From: Taudactylus pleione
Lineage: Eukaryota; Chordata; Amphibia; Anura; Myobatrachidae
Length of the DNA: 64,000 nt
Direction: 5' to 3'
Assembly (NCBI GenBank): GCA_031769625.1
Contig: JAUIMM010000582.1
Coordinates: forward strand, 1,342,001-1,406,000
Below are positions 57,838-64,000 of this stretch, one piece after another (the first letter of the stretch is position 1; the number at the start of each line of letters is the position of its first letter). The position numbers and the translations under genes are program-made. The notes beneath the pieces are model-generated. The model searched no databases and was not told the origin of the DNA. It saw only the letters and a list, made by a program, of their open reading frames with translations.

Positions 57838-58138
57838 CAGGCCTGGCCAACCTGTGGCTCTCCAGCTGTTGAAAAACTACAATTCCCAGCATGCCCTGCA
57901 CAGTTTTGCTATTAGGGAATGCTAAAACTCTGGCAAGGCATGCTGGAACTTGTAGTTTTTAGGGGTGAGCGGGTTCGGTTTTACTCGGATTTACTCGGTT
58001 CTTATCGCCACTTTACCGCAAATTCGGATTGATAATATTGGCTATCCAAAACACATGATAGGCGATAGCCAATAAAAAGATCCGCTCACCCCTAGTTTAC
58101 AACAGCTGGAGAGCCACAGGTTGGCCAGGCCTGCTCTA
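57838..58138. mobile_element. Palindromic GGCCTGGCCAACCTGTGG repeat with nested element
   Basis: AGCAGGCCTGGCCAACCTGT and its inverse ACAGGTTGGCCAGGCCTGCT bracket a repeat with AACTACAATTCCCAGCATGC; its right half is interrupted at 57960-58094. Confidence 0.85.
57960..58094. mobile_element. Nested TAGGGGTGAGCGG MITE
   Basis: TAGGGGTGAGCGGGTTCGG faces GATCCGCTCACCCCTA. The interior pairs GATAATATTGGCTATCC with GGCGATAGCCAATAA. Inserted in T-rich sequence of the surrounding palindrome. Confidence 0.85.
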
Positions 58139-58139
58139 G

Positions 58140-58614
58140 AGGAACATTTCAAGTCTCCTGCAGCCGAGTAATAACGTGAATGACCATCTGATGTATTTAC
58201 ACCTCCTAAAGCAAAAAAACAGAATACGTTCTACACATTACTCCGCTTTCTTTCATGAATGTCGCTCTTTATCTGATCTGCCGCCACGCGCATAAAAATT
58301 GGTGACGGTAAAGTCGCCATTTGCAGGATATCTGGAAGATAAGGGTCCACATCACATCAGAAGCCAATCTCTGCCACCGACTCCAGGGCCAGAATAACAA
58401 TGGGTCGGACTGGACTACAACCCCAGGCCTCCATTTACCCACAGGCCCATCACATGACGATGCCAGGCCTCCCAGCTGGCCACAGGGTCGCGCCGTAAAG
58501 AATTAAAACTGTGTTTCTATTTTCCTCACAAAATTAGGCATTTTTATTTTCTTTTACATATTTAGGGAGACATTGGGCTAATAGCGTAAGAGGAATACAC
58601 GCCCACACTGCACT
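58140..58614. other. Noncoding stretch with no recognised gene
   Basis: Nothing recognised. Confidence 0.35.
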
Positions 58615-58617
58615 GTC

Positions 58618-58745
58618 CCCAATAACACAGCACTGGCCACACCCACACAGCACTGGACACACCCACACAGCACTGGACACACCCACACAACACTGGTCAC
58701 ACCCACACAGCACTGGACACACCCACACAGCACTGGTCACACCTC
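58618..58745. repeat. 20-bp minisatellite, about 6 copies
   Basis: Unit CACAGCACTGGACACACCCA with TGGTCAC variants. Confidence 0.92.
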
Positions 58746-58749
58746 CGAT

Positions 58750-59340
58750 TCTCACAATAGGCCCTTGTTCATTTCCAGCCCCAACCTTTATTAATCCGGC
58801 CGTGACCACCGCGTTCAGGAACCTGCAGTTAGGAAGAGATATCTGCGGGCACTGGAACCGCCAATTTTTTTTTAACCCTTTCTTTCATCGCCCTCCCTAT
58901 CATTCTTTAAACTATATCCCTATTTAAATGGGGGGTGCCATCTTCCTCAGCTTTCTTTATTCGTATTAGCCGTGTACTGGCTGGAAAGCAGAGATACATT
59001 CAGGTAAATCTGTCAGTCCCAGTGGAAGGCGCGGAAGACCACGTTTACCATCCCAATTATAAGTGTAAAACCCAGGTGTTAATCCGTCAACTCTGTGACC
59101 TGAAGCATAATTAGTGACCTTGGAGGCAGCGGCGTGATTTCTGCGCTCTCTCTCCTTCTCTCCGCTCAGCCCTCCTCCCAGGCTGCCATCGTTAATGTCT
59201 CTTGGAGTTGTAGATCTAGAACCGGTGCTGATTATCAGTAACGCTATAACTGCCCGTCTGTGTCCATCTCTCTCTACCAGCCTATAGGCACTGCCTGCTC
59301 TCATTAGGCTGCAGGAGCACTACAGAAACCACTATATTTC
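58750..59340. other. Noncoding stretch, mostly single copy
   Basis: A minus-strand frame of 112 codons (59304-58966) has no domain I recognise and no splice evidence. Confidence 0.35.
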
Positions 59341-59345
59341 ATATA

Positions 59346-59560
59346 CAGAGCATCCGGAAAGTACTCACAGCGCTTCACTTTTTCCACGTTTTGTTATGTT
59401 ACAGCCTTATTCCAAAAATGGAATAAATTCATGTTTGTCCTCAAAATTCTACACACAAGACCCCATAATGACAACGTGTAAAAAGTTTTTTTTTTTTAGC
59501 TTTTTGCAAATTATAATAAAAACAAGTAAAACAAAAAACTAAGAAATCACAGCAGAGAAA
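59346..59560 (+). mobile_element. Tc1/mariner-like transposon end fragment
   Basis: CAGAGCATCCGGAAAGTACT, CACAGCGCTTCACTTTTTCC, ATGTTACAGCCTTATTCC and CCCCATAATGACAACGTG are hallmarks of a widespread Tc1-like vertebrate element terminus. No transposase remains. Confidence 0.8.
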
Positions 59561-59584
59561 ATATTGGAGAAATGGAGAAATTAT

Positions 59585-59722
59585 GTATAGCAACCAATGA
59601 CCTTCCTATTATTTTGTAGAATGTACTTGATAAATGCTACCTCGAAACCGATTGGTTGCTACAGGCAACTTCTCCCCTTGTCTACTTCTCCATACTTTTC
59701 ACTGATTGATACATCTATCTGC
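59585..59722. mobile_element. Palindromic MITE, TAGCAACCAATG type, diverged
   Basis: TATAGCAACCAATGACC pairs with GATTGGTTGCTACAGGCAAC, ending CTGATTGATACATCTATCTGCCCC. Confidence 0.65.
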
Positions 59723-60410
59723 CCCAGTAATTGTAGAGGTGGGCTGAGATGTATGAGGACTTTGAAGGTCAGGGTGCGTAGTATCTTGTATTGGATTCTG
59801 GAGCCTATGGACAGTCAGTATAGAGCTTTGCAGAACATTGCTGCAGATATGAAGTAGTGAGATAGGCAGATCAGTCTTACTGTGGCATTTAGAGTGAATT
59901 GAAGCAGGGGCAGATGGGCGAGGGGGTGCAATAGTTCTGGTGGGAGGTGATGGTTTTCCTTTAAATGATTGCCGCTTTAAACATACGAGAAGACTCGCAG
60001 GAGTTCCTGCAACGGCCGAAAGTTGCACCCTATTACATAAGCACCCAGATGTGAAGAGTGAAGCAGAGCCAGTGATGACACCAAGGCAGTGGGCTTGTAG
60101 ACTGAGGAGGAGGTTGCGGTGTTGATGATGATGACTGTGGGAGGTATTAAAATGATTAGCTCTGTTTTGGACATGTTGAGTTTCAGGACATCCATGTGGA
60201 GACAGCAAATAGTCCGTTAGTAACAGGAGACAGTAAAGAAGGACAGAGGTCAGGGGAGGAGAGGTAGGTTTGTCTCATTGGCGTAGAGGTGGTCCTGGAG
60301 GCCAACTGTGTGAATAAGTTCCCAAAGAGATGAGGTGCACAGGGAGACAAGCAGCGGGCTTAGAACCTTGTGGGACCCCAGAAGATAGTTGGGAGCAGAG
60401 GGAAAGATGC
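59722..60410 (-). pseudogene. Degenerate L2-like LINE reverse transcriptase
   Basis: On the minus strand, frames broken by shifts and stops spell GVPQGS (near 60390), then DHLYANE where the active-site motif YADD is expected, then LKLNMSKTELIILIPP (LINE motif KLNxxKTE), then LGVI, and finally SIGSRIQYKILRTLTFKVL, which matches the post-RT region of L2/Rex-type LINEs. The catalytic second aspartate is lost. It is an old, dead copy, probably 5'-truncated. Confidence 0.75.
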
Positions 60411-61519
60411 ACCAGAGGTAGAGACACTATGAGGGAAATGGGGAACTTCTCCACATCTTCTCCACATGTCCACTTCTTGACTATTTAGTTGTAACACATC
60501 TCCCTATGAAGAAGGAATTGGATAGATAATATAAGAACCAGGAAACTACAACATAATGAATGCTACCATAGATGGGTCAAGAGACTGATAGTAAAAAAAC
60601 CTCCTATAGCATTACATCCTGTGAGAGGCAGACGGCAGATATATTTGGACCCTCAGCTCGGCGCATTACCTCTCAATTTGTAATTTGCATATTGTCTTTA
60701 TCTTTCACTGGAATTAAAAATAAATTTCCCTCTGGGCTTTGGCAGGGAAATCTCTGTAGTTGTAGCGAAACGTTTGCTGGACATAGATGACCGAGTACGT
60801 AGCCGGCTGCCATTTTATCTTGGCCTCCGACAAAGTGCTGGGGATTTCTTGCCTCATTAATCGCGGTCTCAGGCAGGCTGTCAATTTAATTGCACAAAAA
60901 TACATTTATCACAAAGTTACATGTAGCAACATTTTTAAACTGAAGCGATCTTAGAATATTAAGACAACCACAGGCTGGAAATAGCGGAGCACCCTGCTCT
61001 GGTTTCTGTGAATTTAACGTCAGCGTCAAAGCGAGAGGGACGAGCTGTGGAGGTTTTGCAGGCTCGACATTGAGTGCAGCAAGTGGGAACGTACGTGTGC
61101 CGTCATAGCAGAGAGATGCGGCCTGACCGTAATAAATGATAAACTGTCAGCGCCCTATTCATACACCATATAATACTGCAATAACGTGTCATACACACGA
61201 GAGAGGATAGTGTCTTACATTTATTAATACATGTGGAAGTTGTATTTGTATTTGCCAAGTAAATTGCAATTAATGAATGAATAAATGAAAGGCAAATATT
61301 ATAATATTTAGCGGCAGTTGTGTATTCCAAATGGAAATGACACACGGGATATACAAGTCGCTCAATCAATTTATAGGCTTAAACCAGGTGCTTAAAGGGT
61401 GGGGTTACCCTGGACAATAAAAGACACAACGATCATTTCCACCAGCACACTACAACAAGCCGATAAAAAGGCCAGCGCTGTATATGTAAATAAAATGCAG
61501 AAGACTCAATCACACACAC
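60411..61519. other. Single-copy stretch with a possible conserved noncoding element
   Basis: 60600-60960 is non-repetitive with an octamer-like ATTTGCAT (in GTAATTTGCATATTG), CATTAATCG and CAATTTAATTGCAC. It resembles developmental enhancers in base composition, but I cannot test conservation. No gene. Confidence 0.3.
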
Positions 61520-61522
61520 TTA

Positions 61523-61760
61523 GTATAGACCGATCAGCCATAACATTACAGACACCTGCCTAATATTGTGTATGTCCCCCTTGTGCGTCCATGGACTCCA
61601 CAAGACCTCTTGTCCTGTGTAATGTGGCACCAAGACGTTAGCGGCACTTCCTATAAGTCCTGTGAGGTGCGAGGTGCGGCCTCCATGGCTCAGACTTGTT
61701 TTTCCAGCACATCCCATAGAAGCTGGATTGGATCTGGGGAGTCAACACCTTGACACCTTA
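61523..61760. repeat. CGATCAGCCATAACATTA dispersed vertebrate repeat
   Basis: GACCGATCAGCCATAACATT, CACCTGCCTAATATTGTGTA and TGTCCCCCTTGTGCG mark a widespread vertebrate interspersed repeat terminus. I am not sure of its class. Confidence 0.65.
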
Positions 61761-61798
61761 CAGGGCCGGCAACAGAAATCTCGGGGCCCGGTACACTG
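61761..61798. mobile_element. hAT-like left end, interrupted
   Basis: CAGGGCCGGCAACAGAAATC looks like a hAT terminus. T3 is inserted 30 bp inside it. The partner end was not found. Confidence 0.45.
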
Positions 61799-62351
61799 GG
61801 TATACAATCGGGAAACCGGCTGCCTTAATACCGACAACCGGCTTCCCGACTGTCATATCCAGACGAGGGTGATATGCCGGGCGTCTAGATGTAGACGCCT
61901 GACATGTCCCCGACGCCGGGAGACCAGCGCCCAGTATTCCGATCGAAGGGATGCCGGGCGCCGCCAGCGGACAGCTGCAGGGGGGGGGAGGGTTAGGTTT
62001 AGGGTACCTGGGGGGGACTTAGGGTTAGGCCCCCCCCGGGAGGGTTAGGGTTAGGCTAGGGAGAGGGAGGGTTAGGGTTAGGCACCCCCGGGGGGGCCTT
62101 AGGTTTAGGCAGCGGGGAAGGGAGGGTTAGGGTTAGGCACTTAGAGAGGGGATTAGGGTTAGCCACTTGGGGGGAGGTTAGGGTTAGGCACCCCTAAGGA
62201 GGGTTAGGGGGGTTAGGTTAGTTTATACTTACCTTAGCAACGATCGGGATTTCCAGCACTGTCGGGCTTCCGCTGCCAGGAACTCTGCTTTTGTCGGCCA
62301 GGCGCTGCCGGGAATCGAACCATGCGGCCGGCGGTATTTCATACCGATTCC
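61799..62351. mobile_element. Element with telomere-like core, copy T3, 8-bp duplication
   Basis: GTACACTG is duplicated exactly (61791-61798, 62352-62359). Inverted relative to T2: it starts GGTATACAATCGGGAAACCG and ends GGTATTTCATACCGATTCC. The core 61985-62220 is a degenerate GGGTTAGGGTTAGGCACC array. The inverse B-box-like GGGAATCGAACC is kept at about 62310. Confidence 0.85.
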
Positions 62352-62359
62352 GTACACTG

Positions 62360-62803
62360 ATGTCTCTGGGGCCCCACCTTCTCACCACCAGCTGCGATCT
62401 CGCACCCACACCATCCTCAGCCCCCAACCTCCTTCATCTTCCTCAGCCCCAAACCCCTTCAACCTCTACCCCCTTCCCCTTCCTCCGCACCCAGCCCCTC
62501 ACCACCGCAGTCCACTGTTTAGGTACACACTCCCCGCAAGACTGCATTACATTACAGTGCAGAGAGGGGACAGCACAATGATATATATTACCTGTAAGGA
62601 GAGAGACCCGGGGTGGGTATCGCCAAGTCCAGTCCTTGTGCGCACATGAGGCACCAGTGCACACCGTGACCGGGGAGGGAAACTTACAGGGCACCCAGCC
62701 AGACACCACAGAAAGGAAAAGGAAGGAGAGAGCAACAAGCTGAACGAGACGTGTTACTCTCCCGCGCGATCTTCACCTCCACGCCGCCCAGCTCTGCAGC
62801 CTG
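62360..62803. other. Noncoding stretch with no recognised gene
   Basis: Pyrimidine-rich to 62520; otherwise unremarkable. Confidence 0.35.
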
Positions 62804-63660
62804 CCAGGGGCGTACCTAGAACTTTTTGGGCTCCATAGCAACATTTTTAAGGGGGCCGCCCTAACTTAGGTCTTACACAATGCCCACAGAAGTAGTTCCC
62901 ATAAAACACTAAATGCCCACTGTAATAGTGCCCCTTATGCAATGCCCACTGTAATGGTGCCTTACGCAGTGCCCCCAGTAGTAATAATGCCCCCTGTAGT
63001 AATGCCCCTGGTAATAATGCCCCTAAAAGTAATGCCCCTGTAGTAATGCCCCCAGTAGTAATGCCCCCCTGCAGTGCCCAGTAGTGTCCCTAGTAGTAAT
63101 GCCCCTTGAAGTGCCCCCAGTAGTAAGGGCCCCTGTAGTGCCCCCAGTTGTAGTGCTCCCAATAGTGCCCCGTGTAGTTAGGCCCTGTAGTGCCCCCAGT
63201 TGTAGTGCTCCCAATAGTGCCCTGTGTAGTTAGGCCCTGTAGTGTCCCCAATAGTAAGTGCCCTGTAGTGCCCCATACGATGCCCCCAGCAGTAATCCCC
63301 CCCCCCGTACATACAAAAAAAAATCCCAATACTTACCCTAAATCTCGCTCCAGTGCCTGCTGCCGTCAATACACGGTGCACGCTCCTCGGAACTATGGGA
63401 GTGACATCATGACGTCACTCCCATAGTGCACTGCGGGACCCGGAAGCCAGAGCTCAGGAGTGAGCTCCGTCCTCTGGCTGCAGCTGGCGCCGTGGGGGAG
63501 AGAGGAGAGAAGGAGCCAGGCTCCCGCTGGTAACACACTCTCAGCGGGCGCCCGGCAAATGGAGGGTGCAGGGGGTGCGATTGCTGGGCTGCCGGTCCCC
63601 TTAAGCCGCCGGGGCCCCATAGCAACCACACCCCCTGCACCCTCCGTAGTTACGCCACTG
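62804..63660. mobile_element. hAT-like nonautonomous element with tandem interior
   Basis: CAGGGGCGTACCTAGA to CCGTAGTTACGCCACTG. The left half is a degenerate tandem of GTAGTAATGCCCCCAGTAGT (62925-63300); the right has AGTGACATCATGACGTCACT. No convincing duplication. Frames on both strands are repeat translations. Confidence 0.75.
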
Positions 63661-64000
63661 CTGCCAGCAGCTCCCGCAGGTACACGCCACTGCCCGCCCC
63701 ACCCCCGGGTCTGGCGTGTCCGCCCCCTGCCACTCAGGACACGGGGCTGGTTAGTGGGACAGTGACGGAGGAGCAGCGGCTCAGTGTCTCATCGTAAACC
63801 GCATGCCAGCTGCTGCCTCCCAGCCTGTCCTGTGTGCAGCGCGCTCTACTGCTGCTGCCACCCTCCGCGGTCTTGCTTTGTGCCTGTCTGGGCCTCGTGG
63901 CCCTTACTCCCCGCCTGACACCTGGTTCCATAAGCCAGTCCAGAACAATCTGCAGTGTGGCAGCCGGGCGCATTATCCTGCCGAAAGAGGGCACTGCCAT
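63661..64000. other. GC-rich stretch at the window edge
   Basis: An 88-codon frame is open to the edge on the minus strand (64000-63734) but shows no domain or splice evidence. Confidence 0.3.

Noticed and set aside
58966..59304. 112-codon minus frame
   Set aside because: No recognisable domain, no splice support, and it includes low-complexity sequence.
63734..64000. Minus frame open to the window edge
   Set aside because: GC-rich DNA gives long frames by chance; no motif or splice signal.

Overview
The window is vertebrate nuclear DNA, most likely from an anuran amphibian with a large, transposon-rich genome. The grounds are GT-AG introns, vertebrate SINE-like, Tc1-like and L2-like repeats, hAT and Harbinger elements, many palindromic MITEs of the kind common in frogs, and long mini- and microsatellites. 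I see no rRNA, tRNA gene, CRISPR array, virus or bacterial operon. The species call is inference. Host coding content is very low: one candidate first coding exon (11452-11552, minus strand).

The best supported genes belong to one complete PIF/Harbinger transposon at 24269-31515 (7,247 bp). It has matching termini, an ATA target duplication, and sits inside a SINE-like repeat whose two halves can be rejoined across it. It carries three spliced genes: a HARBI1-like DDE transposase (27651-28772, plus), a four-exon SANT/Myb-like protein divergent from it (25301-26569, minus), and a second SANT/Myb-like protein (29595-30874, minus) that seems to have a late frameshift. The divergent pair is separated by a 48-bp tandem repeat. 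At least nine shorter elements in the window share its termini, so the window appears to hold an autonomous element together with its dependants.

Layout. 1-5.7 kb: AT-rich DNA, palindromic MITEs and a perfect 55-bp hairpin. 6.35-10.3 kb: a 90-bp minisatellite broken by two elements (9012-9560, 9738-10166) whose interiors are strings of different hairpins. 10.3-12 kb: the candidate host exon and its upstream region. 13-17.7 kb: minisatellites of 26-27, 45 and 30 bp, with hAT insertions. 18.4-23.8 kb: Harbinger MITEs and elements with telomere-like cores. 24-31.6 kb: the autonomous Harbinger. 32-35.9 kb: more MITEs. 36.9-37.6 kb: a 700-bp GATA array. 38.5-44 kb: hAT pair, Harbinger MITEs and a third hairpin-string element (43554-44043). 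45-56 kb: nested MITEs and hAT elements. 56-61.5 kb: mainly single-copy DNA with an L2-like LINE fossil. 61.5-64 kb: nested hAT-like elements.

Two things stand out: the three-gene Harbinger, and three hairpin-string elements that have different termini but the same serial hairpin architecture.
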